Origin: Bimastos eiseni
Taxonomy: Eukaryota; Annelida; Clitellata; Crassiclitellata; Lumbricidae
Assembly: GCA_959347315.1 (NCBI GenBank)
Contig: OY365819.1
Location: 22,028,589 to 22,092,588, forward strand
Direction of reading: 5' to 3'
DNA: 64,000 bases
Shown here: positions 1 through 14,200 of the stretch, piece after piece
Position numbering within the stretch: position 1 is the stretch's first letter
How the letters are laid out: every line of letters begins with the position of its first letter
Program-made: the position numbers and the translations under genes
The notes under the pieces: model-generated
What the model saw: the letters and a program-made list of their open reading frames with translations, nothing else
Told to the model about the DNA's origin: nothing
Databases searched by the model: none

Positions 1-178
1 GCGATGGTGTCATATACAGACCTGAATCAAGAGTCGTCTGTGAATGAAATCGATCTCTTCTCACAATGTCCGACATCTCCGCATCTTCTTCGTCACCCAC
101 GCATACAATTGTCTCTCCTCCCAAGTCTTTCCTTGGTTCACCAATTGAACCAAATGGACCGGTTTGCTTATCATTCAC
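1..178 (-). CDS. NUP98: NUP96-side exon 21 (partial)
   Basis: After a TTTCAG acceptor the minus strand reads [18 protein letters not shown], then an acidic [19 protein letters not shown] and [10 protein letters not shown], with no stop to the window edge. It fits the poorly conserved acidic N-terminal region of Nup96. The frame and splice site are good, but family similarity is weak. Confidence 0.6.
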   Translation of the reverse strand, partial: MNDKQTGPFGSIGEPRKDLGGETIVCVGDEEDAEMSDIVRRDRFHSQTTLDSGLYMTPS

Positions 179-2172
179 CTGAAACAGAATTCAACACTGG
201 ATTTAAAGATTGCCTGAAAGAGTCAGAGAGGCCTAAGTTATGTTGACCTCACAGCAGCGGTTCTCAAACTGTGGGTCGCGACCCCCGCAGGGGTCGCTTT
301 GTGATTTGCCAGGGGTCGCCTAGGCCTACCTTCAGAAATTTGTTAAATAACGTATTCAGCCTTGAATTTTCAGCTCATACATAATACTTATATCATCATG
401 ATTATTACATGCACTAGCCTTCTACTATGTGACTTTAACTAACTTTACTTATTTCTTGTAGTATGATTTATTCAATAAAATTATTACCAACTAATTTTAA
501 ATTGTTCTGTTAATTAAAGATTGATTATGCGGTTACGCATGAGGTGTTTGGATTGTCAAATGATAAGAAGTAAAATGCATGGTAGTTAAAAAAAAGCAAT
601 GAAGGCAGTACCCTAATATTTTTTAAAGCTGGGGGTTGCCACACCTTTGGAAATATTATATGGGGTCGTAGGGCTAAAAAGGCCGAGAACCGCTGAATTA
701 CAGAGAACGATCGCTATTAGGAAGAGATCCACTCAGAATAGATGGAAAACAAAGCCAACACATCAACAATTCACTTATTATATCATGTCTATACTGTGGC
801 ACTAAAAGAAGTGCTGATAACAGCATCATTGCCTGTTGTTGAGTGGCTGATGCTGGTAGCTTGATAGGCAGTAGTTGCTTAGGTTGCTGTGGTAGATTCT
901 TGTTCCCAGCAGCAGGTGCCTGCACCATGTCTTCGTCATCATCAGAATCATCCAGGAGACCATACTTTGAGAAATGCTTCACCTAACAACAAATAAAGCA
1001 AAAACCATTTAAACACTTCTACATACTCATTCCTCCCATACTTTGTCAATCCCTTCTAGACCAGCCCAGATTAGTAAGTATTAATAATGAATTAAACTAT
1101 GATAATCAAAGCACCTTCTGTAGTTGCTTGCAGGCATTGAAGGCTGCTGCTTCAGAAGCAAGGTTCTTTCTTCTAGCAGGCAGTTCTATCATCTAGGCAA
1201 ATCGCTAAACTCTAGCATTAGCAAAATGGTCATCCTCACCTCAAAAACCCAAGATCCAGTTTCAGGTCGGTAATCAATAAATTTGGCACCAATTTTACTG
1301 GATGCTTTCTCCAACCTCTCGAGGTAATCCATCTTCAGCAGTCGATCATAATCCTGGCAAGAAAATCACACACAAGTCTTATTATAACAATCGCAGTGCC
1401 AATCCCAAGCACGGATAAAGTAAAGAGGACAATGCTAATCATCTTTGTTATCACACAGTGTTGTTAAACTGCAACTAACTAACTAACTTGTGTATGCCAT
1501 CATCAATAAATGTACAATGGTCAAACCAGAACCAAATCATAACATGTTACTGCATATCGTTGGGCCTGATCTAAAGCAGTACATTAACATAGCTTCTGCA
1601 AAGGCAGTTCAAAACCACTGAACATCCATAAGCACAACCCTGTGTTTCTCTACAATCTGTTGCACTTCCAGATAATGCTGTGACAATACGGCTTTTCAAA
1701 TATATCTGCTACTGACCCACATCAACAACTGCCTTTAGTTTTTGCTAACCAACAATTTCAATGAAGCCTTACATACATACTTACATACGAAACTCCACCA
1801 TCTTCAACTGGTGCTTTTCTCATGTTGCCTCCAACTTAGATCGAACATTATCAAATAAGCAATGAGCTAATTTACAGTATATGGATGAGTGAATGCGAAC
1901 TTCTGAAAACTAGGCATCAGTACCTTAATTGATAATCCTGATGTTTTGTCAACTGGCCAGACTCTGTCCAGTGTAACCTGAGCTTTCTTATTTAATCCTT
2001 CACCAAATGACGGCTTCTTCTCTTCATTCGGATAGACATCAATCTCTTTACTACGAAAGTGAACTGCAATTAACAGAACAATGATTAATCAAAAACAAAA
2101 TACAAGCAGAGAGACCTAAATTGTGAATAGCTTCAATAATTTGTATCAATTTGACTCTAGAGCAATATATAT

Positions 2173-2204
<32 letters not shown>

Positions 2205-5200
2205 CAATATGTAAAGCTGGATGAGCAAGGACTAGCCAACAACTGAATCTTTATGATATTCACCTGACTGATATTTCGATTGACTAATTTAACTTACTTA
2301 CATTTTTAATCAATGGAAGTCCTTCTATGAAAGCAAAAATGATAATCCGTTTAAGATAAGATTTCTACAACTGATAAATGGTTAGGGCAAATAAGCGATA
2401 TTAACAACAAGCTCACTAAACCTACAACAAACCACTGTAGCATCACAGACAATCACTGTTTTCAATTTTTCATCTGCCTCTGTTTGATCTGTCTGAATTC
2501 TTTTTGCTGCTCATGCCTACGCTTGTATGGTTGAAATAGACATCATTGACTATGTCAGTTCATCCCACTTTCTAGTTCAGCATCCAAAGCCAACACATGA
2601 ATAAACTCTTCTTAGCAGGTCTTAACAACATTTATGCCATAAGAATCAGAGAAGTCATTACAGAACACACATAATCTGCAGTAGACATTTCTAGACCCTG
2701 GCAAACAGAAGCAGACTTTGCATAAGATATAACCTTACCAATCTCATCAAGATCAAGTCCAATAACATTTGTCAATCCGGGAAAGACGACATTGCCATAT
2801 CCCTCTCGTCCAACGACAAAGTTCTCCACCCAACAATCTCCATGTTCATCCATCATTTGAACAAGTTCATTGAGCGACGGAAGAGTGTAGTAATCCGGTC
2901 GACGTAAGACAACACCCGTCGGATGACGGACTGGCACATCAGCATGTTCATTGTTCTAACAAACACAATATACCATCTGTAACTAAATGGAACTCCGTTT
3001 CACCAGGCAAATGACTTAACACTTTAACGGCCAGTGCCTACTCAAACGTATGTGAAATCAATCTGGCTGGCCGCTAAACGGTTAACCAATCTATGGAGAA
3101 TGCAAAACGGTTAAACGGTTAACCAATCATATCAATTTAGCAAAACCATAAATTTTATCACAAAAACAGAACAATAAACATAGACAACATAAAATTAAAT
3201 GCAACAGAAAAAAAAGCATGCATGAAGCGGACATTGTTCTTTCTCTCCCCTACAGTTACCAATCTCCATAGATTGGTAACTGTAGAGGATCTCAAATAGA
3301 TTGGCCATTTTGCATTCTCCATAGATTGGTTATTCTGCAATCTCCACAGATTGGCTAATCTGCAATCTCGATGATTGGCTATTCTGCAATCTCCACAGAT
3401 TGGCTATTTTGCACTCTCCATAGATTGGCTATTCTGCAATCTCCATGATTGGCTAGTACTCTGGCTTTATGCTCTGTCCATGAACAATTGGAATTGTTGA
3501 TAGGAAAGACATTGCCATGCAGCGAACAAACTAACACAATGAAATGTGCATTGCTGAACATTAACTGTCACTCCATATAAGGATACTCAATGCCTCCACC
3601 ATTTGGTGGGCATTTGAAAATGTAGGGGATCGTAATTGCCTTAATGGTCCATTAAAAAAATTGACCCATTCTGGCTTTGTTCCCGTTAACATTCCTGCTT
3701 TTGAAGAGCACTGCTCTGACTTTGCTCTTTGAACTCATTCCAAATCTTTCACGACTTCCCCTCCCCATAAGGTCACTCCATACAATATGTGATCCAGGTT
3801 ACATAACCTCACCCTGACCATAGCTGATGCCTTTACAAGAGAACAGTTATAATGTAAATGTTATGCGACTTTGTGTAAATCAAGTGTTTGTATCTCTTGT
3901 AAGCAATTGTGCATCTGCTGGTAGTCATATAAAAATATAGAGCTCTTCCCAATTGTGGACGTTTACATGAAAAGGGACCAGATCGTCGGTTCTAGTTTAA
4001 GAGTAAACAGGGCCTAAAGCGATTTGGGCTAAAATTTTCGATTTTGTGTTTTTTTTCTAATTGCATTCTTCTATGAATGTACTACACCTATAAAGGTAAA
4101 TTTCAATTAAATAAAAGAATTTTATTTTAAAAATTTAGTTTCTTTATGGCTACATAAAAAGGACCAGATGGTTGGTATTACATTTGAAGCCCTTCAGCTG
4201 GCTGGAGGCAGCTCATATTGCCTAATAACCACTAGAAATAATGATGTGAGAGACGCATAAATACATTGCTTTCGGTTTCTCAATTACCGGCGTGCTAGCA
4301 GTTGTATTTACTAAGTGCGGTAAAGGTTGATAAATCCTTGACTTAATGTTACTGTACGTGTTAATCGCAAATTACTCAAAACGAATATTTTAGGGTTGCT
4401 ATGTTAACCAGTCTCAACAATAACGAGACATGTGCCGAATAATATGCGGATGGACTCTTTATTTCACTCACATTCTGAATATTTTAGAAGTGCCAGTAAC
4501 TCCATATCGACAATCTGGTCCCTTTTCACGTAAGGTCCACAATTTAGTATTTCACACATTGTAGACTGTGAACTGATAAAATGACTGGAAATTGAAATTC
4601 ATACAATGAATACAAAAGAAGATACTTTATAGTATCCAAACGAAGACAATATTTACCTCAGTAATATTGCCGATATTGTAGCTGTTTTCGTACTCCTGGA
4701 AAAACAATTTTAATGCACAATTTTTACTTCAAATGTTTGAAAATATAAGCTAAACCAGATGAGAAAATCCAATGGCCATAAACAATTGTGCTAGACTGAT
4801 CGACAAAGGTGTCCTCTGACATTTGAAATGTCAGAATTTTGAGATTGTGATTGATGACCATGTTAAAACAAACGTCCGTACCACCTCAGTACATAAACCC
4901 CGCATTGTGGTTCATTTTCATATGCATCATCACATATGTCTGAATTCTCTCACCATAGATTCTGCAATTCAACTCCAACTACCTGAAACCGTCTACCTGT
5001 TTACATTATTCACAACATCTTGCTGGAAATAGGCAGCTTACAGCTTAGTTGCTTTCTCTTGTTTTCTGACCACTAACACCCAGCAATGTGCATGATTATC
5101 TTAGCTTATGGATACATGGCATCTCAACAAAAGCATTACTTATTCCCTCACTTAGTTGAATGCAGTTCAATCAAAACTGTGAGCTTCAATCAGTTAAAAT

Positions 5201-8200
5201 TGAGAACTATTCTAATAATCTGGCACAGTCTTTAATGATAAGTGATAAGATAAATGATAAGTCTAATTCTGACATGAGCAAGTGAAAAAATGATAGGGCA
5301 AGAGTTGGAATGTTTCTTCTTGATCTGCCCTATCCTTAAATCGTCGCCTCTTATGACCTACTTCACTAAGCATACACTGCACTTGCTGTCTGTCCATTTG
5401 GACTAAAAGTACAAACTGAACAAAAACTGAAAACAGAATCAGACAGACAAGAAACATTGGTGGTAAAGCAGAAGACAAAGAGAGGAAGAGATGAGAGATG
5501 GAGGGTTAGATTTGAAATTCAATGGATCATGCTGATAGCCCTCACTGGATTGCTGTCATCATCGTGATCACTGTACGAATCCTGATGTTGGTTGTTATCA
5601 ATGACTCCAATCAGTCGGTCTCTAGGAGCCAAGTCACGAATGCTATCAAGTTCACTGAATCAAACAAATGCATCCACGTATATCACAAAATTACAGAACA
5701 TGAATTGACAGAATTTTCATCCTTTGAAATTTGTTAAATGCTTAAATCTAAATGAGATTTTTGTTCTCAGTAATCAAGTTTCTTTTACCTGATTTTTTAG
5801 CATAATCTTTTCTTCTGCACCCGAGATTCGCATTTCGGTGTGACTTTGCATGCATTCCTTTTTTTAATAAAAAATACTAATAATAATAATTAGGTTGCAT
5901 TCAATGAATAATGCATCAATCGAGTCCACAAAGAGTACAATCGAGAAATGGGACAACACCTGTGAGCAGCAGCAGCAGCATAGTTGGCTTCTTGATCACT
6001 CAACATCTGTCTGCCTCTTGAATTTTCTGTAAACCGTGCGCCACTGCCATATCAGAAACAAAATACATCTGCCTTAAGTATAATGCTCTGCATGTCTATC
6101 TTCCTATTAATGTACAAACAGCCAAACGTACCAGCTAATTAATATTACAACAAGAAATTATGTTGACCATCTGCACGGTCTCTACTTTGCAGATGTCACA
6201 TCCAACTTTCACATGCACTTACGACACTCAGGTCAGTTCATGCCTTACATGCTTTCTCTGTATTAGTAAAATGTACAGGCTGCTGTACATTTTATCTGTT
6301 TTTAAATATCCATCTTATGAGAAGAAATTTAAAGCTCCTCCAAATGTTTCACATCATTTTACAGTAAATAGTAACTTTTAATCTTTGCAGACTTTTCCAG
6401 AATCAGTCAGACCATTGAGTCAGACCATTGAGTCAGACCATTCAATCAGACCATTGAGTCAGACCATTGAGTCAGATTATTGAGTCAGACCATTCAGTCA
6501 GACCATTCAGTCAGATCATTGAGTCAGACCACTCAGTCAGACCATTCATCAGTCAGTGTGGCACATTCTATTTGAGGAGGATCAGAGCGATAAGAAAAGT
6601 TTGAAGGATTTATGAAAGAAGTGTTTCAGTTCACTCCTTTAACCAAAGATTCAAACTGTGTGCTCTTCTCATAAACATGACTATCACTTGGGGTTAACAG
6701 ACGGACCGACCTTCTTATACAATGAGCTCATGCATCATCACATTTTCCTCTTCATTATTCTCATTGAATCCAACCAGTTCTGGCAATGGACATAAAATGC
6801 GGATGCAGCAGATGCCAGTACATAAGAAAGAACATACCTGTTGCCAAGCGAGTCGCGTGCATTACTATGAAGATCATTGTCAAGAGATGTTGATAGGGGG
6901 CTGTGTGAGCCTCTAGTGCTGCCTCCTACTCCTAATCCTCCTCCAGTTCCACTGCTGCTCCTGATAACCAGCTTCTTGAAGTTGCGTCTTGGAACAAATG
7001 TTTCCGCATCGAGACTCGACTCATCTTCTTCCAAACCATCAAACAACTGCCCCTGGAAGCCGATTACATTGAACATTCAATATATACAAGACATATATAC
7101 CGTATATACTCGCATACAAGTCGAAAAATTTAATGCTATATTAGGACGACGAAAACGGCCTTTGACTTATATGTGAAATAGACTGAAGATTTTCGGACGA
7201 CCAAGTAAGCACGCGTTATGAAAACGAACTCAAAACTTAAACTCTCAGTTGTCTGGTTATTTAACACCGATTTCACAATAAATCACAGTTCCACAAATTA
7301 GTGACTACATATAGTTAAAATTGAAAAGTAATTCTATTAAAATTAATTTATTATACCTGTACAACAGTATTCTATTAGAAAAAGTTATGTTCTAAGTTTT
7401 TAGATTAGTGCAGTAAAATACTTACAGATTCTTTCCACAATGAACGACTTGAAGAGCAAGTGAGCCTCCTACGAAACTGGTTTCAAGTTAAAAGTTGTTG
7501 AGTAAACTGAACTTCATGGAAATTCGAATGCCATGTGAGAGATGCCTCCCTTACTCCCTAAATTTTTTATACAGGAGGCAGTGGATGGAAGTCATCCATT
7601 TGTATTCACATATTGATTATTTATATTATTTTGAATAATTTTCAACCACAATTTTATTAGATTTTGTATATTCGGGAAAATTTTCTAATAAGTACAAAAT
7701 TTCGTCATCGCTCGCTTCGAGTTTAAGAGTTCGATTTATATGCAAATCATTGATTTTGGACACTATTTTTGGTAAAAAAAATTAAACTTCGATTTATACG
7801 CGGATCGACTTATACACGAGTATATACTGTATATGCCCAGTTGCAATTGAATGACCCATTAAGCTAAACAAAGTCTGCACATAATGTTAGTCTTCCTGCT
7901 ATATAATTGAAATTTGTGAAAATTTGACATATTTTCAACTTCAGTAAAGTATCATGTATATAAATATGCAAGATTTAAATGGTTAAATACACATGTTCGT
8001 GTTATCTTGTCATGCTGATTCTCTGGATTGGGAATGGAAACAGACCTAATGAGGATGGGTGGGGATGGGATAGATCTAGGGGACAGTGGGACATACCCAA
8101 GGAACTGGGGTGAAGATGGAGACAAATTCAGTCTCTACTCCAATTGATAACCTAAAGTGCTTTCAATAAACAGGTCAAATATGGCAAAGCAAAACTATTG

Positions 8201-11200
8201 AAAACTGGATTCCGATGAAAGACAGCCGATTATTACCTTTCCAGTAATGATAGACTGTAATGGTTTCGGTTTGATCCTGTAGTTGGGACGGTTTGTCACC
8301 TTCAGCTGTGAACTGGCAGCCAATGTTGCTTTCTGTGCTTCTGGATTTGTTGGCCTCAGTAGCTCATCCTTTCTGGCAGGATCCTGATTATGAAAATAAA
8401 CACACATCAGAAAACAAAGATACATCAGACTGTCAACATGAATCTGTCTGTTGCTTAGCTCAACACAGGTGCATAGCCCATCAAGGTGATTATTTTCAGC
8501 TCACTGCACATAGTTTTGCTAACTGATATAAAATATTTGTCTGTAATGACTTTTGACATAGAGGAGAGAGCAGAGAAAATATGTCTGAGAATATATCTTG
8601 AAGGGGTGCAATGCTCAATAACAAAACTTAAAAAAAAAACAAAAAATATGTTGTGCATATTCTACTGGTATTCATAAAAGTGAACTTTGGCAGCTCACTT
8701 CAAAGAGATTCCAATTTGCAAAAGCCTTTGACAGCAAATAAATATGAAAAACAATTGTCACGGCTTTGTAAACAAATTCAGTCGTAATATCAGAGTTCTA
8801 ACAATTGTCAAATCTGTACAATAGATGCTAAAAACAAGTTGTTAGAAAGATGACAATCAACAGTTCTTCCACATGCACGCACACACACACACACCAACCA
8901 GTCATTCACAGGTCAATGTCCTCACCTGCTTGAGATTCCGGAACAGAGGTGAATCTCCATATGGTGATGCACTCAGGACTTGTAGATGTTGCTGCACCTG
9001 TTGCTGCTGTTGCAACAGGGCAGCTGCCAGGTCGGCAGAAGCGCATCCCAGGCCCCCGGTGCCTCCAAGTGCTGTATTCGTAGTGCCAAGGTTCAGCCCA
9101 GTGGTCATCCCTGTGCCACCAAATCCTTTTGAAAACACACGTCCATCAATGAATTTGCCAAAAATGACATAGATACATTGACAAGTTATGGGACTAAGAG
9201 CTGAAAGGCTCAACATTATGATAATGATGAGCTCTCAGCCCAAAGGCAGGTCCATTGGTTTATATGACATATGGGGATGCAATGAGTGAAGTGTTTATCA
9301 TTGCAGAAACTTGTGGGTGATCAACTTGTCCAGGGTATCCTATGCAGAGACTTGAGGTAGATTCAAACCGGTGACCCTCCGGTCACCACGCACAGAACAC
9401 ACCAGGACACCACCATGTCCCATGCTCTATAGCAAAAATGTAAATAAGAGGACGAAAGTCTTCTTCAATGGCCATCCATTCTGCCAGAAGGCAATAACAC
9501 TGTCAGATCGCTTCCACGCTAACACACAGTGCCCAGTCTGCCTGAAAATCAAAGAGTACCTGTCAGTGCATGTATGTGAGAAGACAGAAGAGAGAGAAGA
9601 GGAGAGCAAACTAGACAGATAGAGAGCAAGAGACAGCAGCACTTCTCCAGATATCAATGGACATCTAACAATGCTGTCTGCTTCTGTCTCAGCATGCTCA
9701 TCATCCCTTGACTTTCTCTCTCTTCTCAATGAGAATGGAATTCGTGCAGTTCTCAATTCAATGCTAGACTGACTTATGTAACTGACTGGATTTATTTCGA
9801 GAGCCATTCATTGATGACAATAACATCTATCATGTACAGAAGAAAAGTTTGTAAGTTCCACAAAAACATCTCATCTACTCGACCGATTGGTCCCAAATTT
9901 TCACCGAATACTTTTTAGCAGCCATGAAAAAACATTGGTGGGCTCTTATTAACGAGTGCTGGGTCAAATCAGATGGGTTGCCCAAAACGCACCCAAATTA
10001 CGCCTTTTTGCAAGATGCAGTCATTCTAATTATAGCAAAGCCGACCGACCTTGGTCGCCATCATGTGATGAGATCTAGATTGGACGCTATTAGACTGCAA
10101 TGTAGGCTGAGATCAATGCGTATGAATCTTTTGTTAAACTAGCTTGCACGGCGACCTTATTAATTTTGTTTAGCCCCGTTCTTTAGACGCTGCAAACAAG
10201 AAACACGATCGTAGTTCTTGCTTAAAATAAATAATAACTATTGTCAATCAAAAACTACATTATGGCCGACTATATTGCGAAGCTTCTGAATTTTCAAGGA
10301 AGTCAGATACGGAGAAGTTAAACGCAGTCCTTCAAGATTATCTTTGGGCAACCGATGACTATATGGAAAATTCTATGTAGTAGGCCAACTATAAACGCAT
10401 TTTGCTTGAATAAATACTTTCCGTAGTGCGTATAGTCTTTTATTTATAACTTTGATCACAGACCAATTGATCCCAAAATTTTGCACTAATACTTTATAGC
10501 AGCTGACAAAAAAACACTGGGTTCTTATTCACAAGCGCTGCATCAAATCAGAGGGGTTGTTTAAAGGCTAGTCCGTGCAAATGCCTCCTTATAGGCGAGA
10601 ATGGGGAACCAATGCTCAACACATTTAAGAATTGTAAGAAATACACAGGCAAAGCCAGGTACTTCAGCCAGTTATTCATATTGGCAGAATTTCAAAGGAT
10701 GGACACAAAATGCTTCTCTGCTCTAAAAGCAACATGTCTCAAGGTCAACTGGTCTCATTTGATGGATCAGACATACAGTCCAATCCACCACAATGCCATC
10801 ATCAACTTCCTTTGAGCAGAAGTAATTCAGATCAAAACCTTCCACTTCCAGATCTGTTGGAAAATTCTGGTTTGAAAGTACATACAATCTGTACTTTAAA
10901 CATCTTCTCACTATGCTGTGCATCAAGTAGCTTACTACTTGATCATAACTCTATTTCCTCACAGACTACTACATGACCCCAGTCCATAGCCATAATACCC
11001 TTTGGGAACCCTGCTACACTCAACTTCATTTCCACACAGACTACTACATGATTCCGGTCCATAGCCAGGATACCCTCGGAGGACCCTGCTGTTGACAGCA
11101 TGACTGCATCATCAACTGGGACTGTGCAGATCAAGGAGGAAAAAAACAGAAGATGAGGTTGAATTGAATCGAAGAACAGGATGAAGAAGAGCAGGAAGAC

Positions 11201-14200
11201 AGCTCAAGTAGTCATTAGCAACACATTCAAAGAGACGCAATGTACATAATAGAAACAAAGGCTTCTGCATATTTTAATTTTTAATATCGTTTCGTGTCAC
11301 CGAAATTGAAATCAAGAAAAAACCTAGAAACGGACAATGTTCATAGACAAAGTGTGGTTAATGTTACCAGCAAATCCAAGTCCAGTTGTAGGTGGCTTTG
11401 CCTGTGTTTGTTGAAACATCGAAGTGCCAGTACCTAGGCCACCCAAATTCAGACCGAGTCCACCGCCGCCAAATGGTGCTGTTGTGCAACCAAGACTGCC
11501 TGATGGAGCAGTCGCACCAAAACCTAGACATAACCAGCAACAGCCAAACATATGAACAAAGGACTGCTTTCATCATCAAATGACTTTTGCCAGGGACCCA
11601 TGAGTATCTGTTCACATACAGCACTCTTCCCACTCATGTCACGATCGTGCACTCTAACGTCACAGTCCATATATGGCTAAGTGCTGTTCACAAAGCTGAC
11701 TGCTCAGCCTTCCTTCATGAACTGTGCAATGAGGTTCAGAAAATAGACAAATTTAACATACTCCCCTTGACTAAACACTTATTTTCCTCCCATCCAATGT
11801 TACAGTAGAAAAGCTTGCTAGTATCAATTTATCAGCATTCAGCAACACCTGACTGACTTCTAAAGATTGCAACAGCGTCAAACCAAATGTCAGTTAACTA
11901 GAAAAGTCAGGTCAAAATCTGACAAGCCACAGTCTCAAACAAAAGAGAGAAGGCAACCAGAAACAGAGCTTAAGTTTAGCTGTCGATGAAACCAGGCAAG
12001 AAACTGGGCTGCGGTGAATTTCAAAGCTTCAGATCAGTCATCACAAATGCACGAGGGCCCAACACTAGCTTATCATATTGCATCTTCAGATTTATATAGC
12101 GCCTCTCAATTAGCTATTCAGAGGCGCTTTCCGCATGGAAACCCCAGGAGAAAAGAAATGCCTTTAAAGACCTGAAGTTCGAGTTTAGTGCAAGACTCAG
12201 GGTATCCATTGATCGAATGTAAGGTGACAAAAATCGATTATTTCCCTATGGCAAGGTGCAGGGTTTAACCAACTGCAACCTCAAACAAACAGACAGCAAT
12301 GCCAATGACTTCTGTATCAGATTTATATTTTGAGGAATGCAAGAATGGTAAAGACTAGGAAGAAAAAGCACAAAAAAGGTATTGGTAGCATGATCAGTTA
12401 GATGCCAAGTTTACTCAACTGTTAGTATAAATGGAACATAGAACTTGCAATCTGCTATTCTGACAATTTGTAGATCAATGCAAAATGCAAATCAACATCT
12501 TCAACAATGACTATGATATGTTCAAACTACAGAAATTCCCCCATAAATGAGACTATTGAAAAATTAGACTTTTGATGAATGAGATGGTTAACAATTGCAC
12601 AGATTCATCACGCTCCATGAAGCATATAAGGCCATAAGCTGCTTATATGTCAATAGGTCTGCAATGGCAGCTGGCTACTCATACTCAGCTGATGAATAAT
12701 TAAACTATCCACTAGTATCCAGAATTTGAAGAGCTTTTCGCACTGCATTCCAAGCACATAAAATACCAAGACAAAGGCTTAAATATTAAGATACCTCCAG
12801 CTACACAATATTAAATCTAAGGTGTGGAAATGCTACTTTTCACTAAAAAGTTTTGGTTATTTGCTTACTAACAGTTGAATGAGCATTGTCAATGCAATAG
12901 GACATTTATTTCTTCAGATCATTTCAGGAAAATGACTCAACTCAACAGACCCACAAAACAATACAAGATGATACACTGACAGAATAGAATGGCGGCAGGA
13001 AAAAAAGACTCTAAACGCCAACACATCTGTGATGCAAGAAAGGTAGGAAAAGTTTTGCATGCACTGGCATTGTTGCATACAACAATGAATGCATATACTG
13101 GCACTAGACAACCAGTGACACATGTGATGAAATGAAACAATAAGCAAATAGACCAACAAACTAACAAATGAAAAAAATCTGGGTGAGCAACATCCATGAT
13201 GAGGCAACACAAAAAAAGGCTTAATAAGCCATCATTACATGTGACAAAGTGACACACACAAGCACAATCATTGCACAGTGCAGGGCATTTGCCATTGCTG
13301 GCCCCACAGCATGGAACCTTTGGTCATTCACTCTCTTCCTAGAGTACCATCTGATGTTTTTCATCGACACCTTAAGACTGTTCTTTTTCGCTCAGCCTGG
13401 ATCAGGAGCACCTCTGAGTAGTCGTCTTGAAGAGGTGCTATGTTAAATTCATAGATTGATCTGTGATGGAACAACGGCTGACAGATATGCTATAAGGCTA
13501 AAACTCTCTTAGGAGACAAAATGTCACCTGCTGGTTGAGAATCATTATCAACGGAGATGTAGTAAATGTCACATAAGAGACTAACTTGCAATGATCCAAA
13601 TCATATCTTTGCAAATGCATTCTCCACTTCAGTCATATATATATATATATACATATATAATAGCTTTCTTTTCATTTGTTTACCCTTAACAACAGGTCTG
13701 TACATACTTCAACATAACTCAGCACATCCTCACCTGCAAAGCTTGTATTTGTTGACTGGCCAAAGCTGAAGCCAGTGTTGGCAGCAGTCGACTTGGCCCC
13801 AAACATACCACCCGTAGTTGCTCCTAAAACACCAGTGCCTGGCTGTTGAGTCTGACCAAAGTTAAAACTGGTTGGTTGTGCTGTTGCACCAAAACCAGTT
13901 GGCTTCTGACCAAACAATCCACCCTGACAGAACAACAACAACAGCACATAATGCAGCTACATAAGTAGACACACATGCAACACGACAGAAGCAGCAGTCG
14001 CCACAGATGCACTCGTAGTCATTAAATATTCAACAGCATTAATTTGAATGAAGGAAGAAGTCCGATGATCTATAGACCCATGTTCTGTCACATCAAGTAA
14101 GCCTCTGCTGGAAGTCCAACTGAAGAGTCGAGCAACAGTGAAGCTTGCATAGACCATAGAGCAACAATTGAACTGCATAGAACAATAATTGTCTAAGAGG

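Noticed and set aside
4..246. Plus-strand 80-codon frame at the left edge
   Set aside because: The opposite strand has a splice-bounded, in-phase Nup96-like exon here.
1110..1180. Possible extra minus-strand exon ([18 protein letters not shown])
   Set aside because: The autoproteolytic domain reads directly from WVFE to VKHFS across this interval, so an exon here would break the conserved fold.
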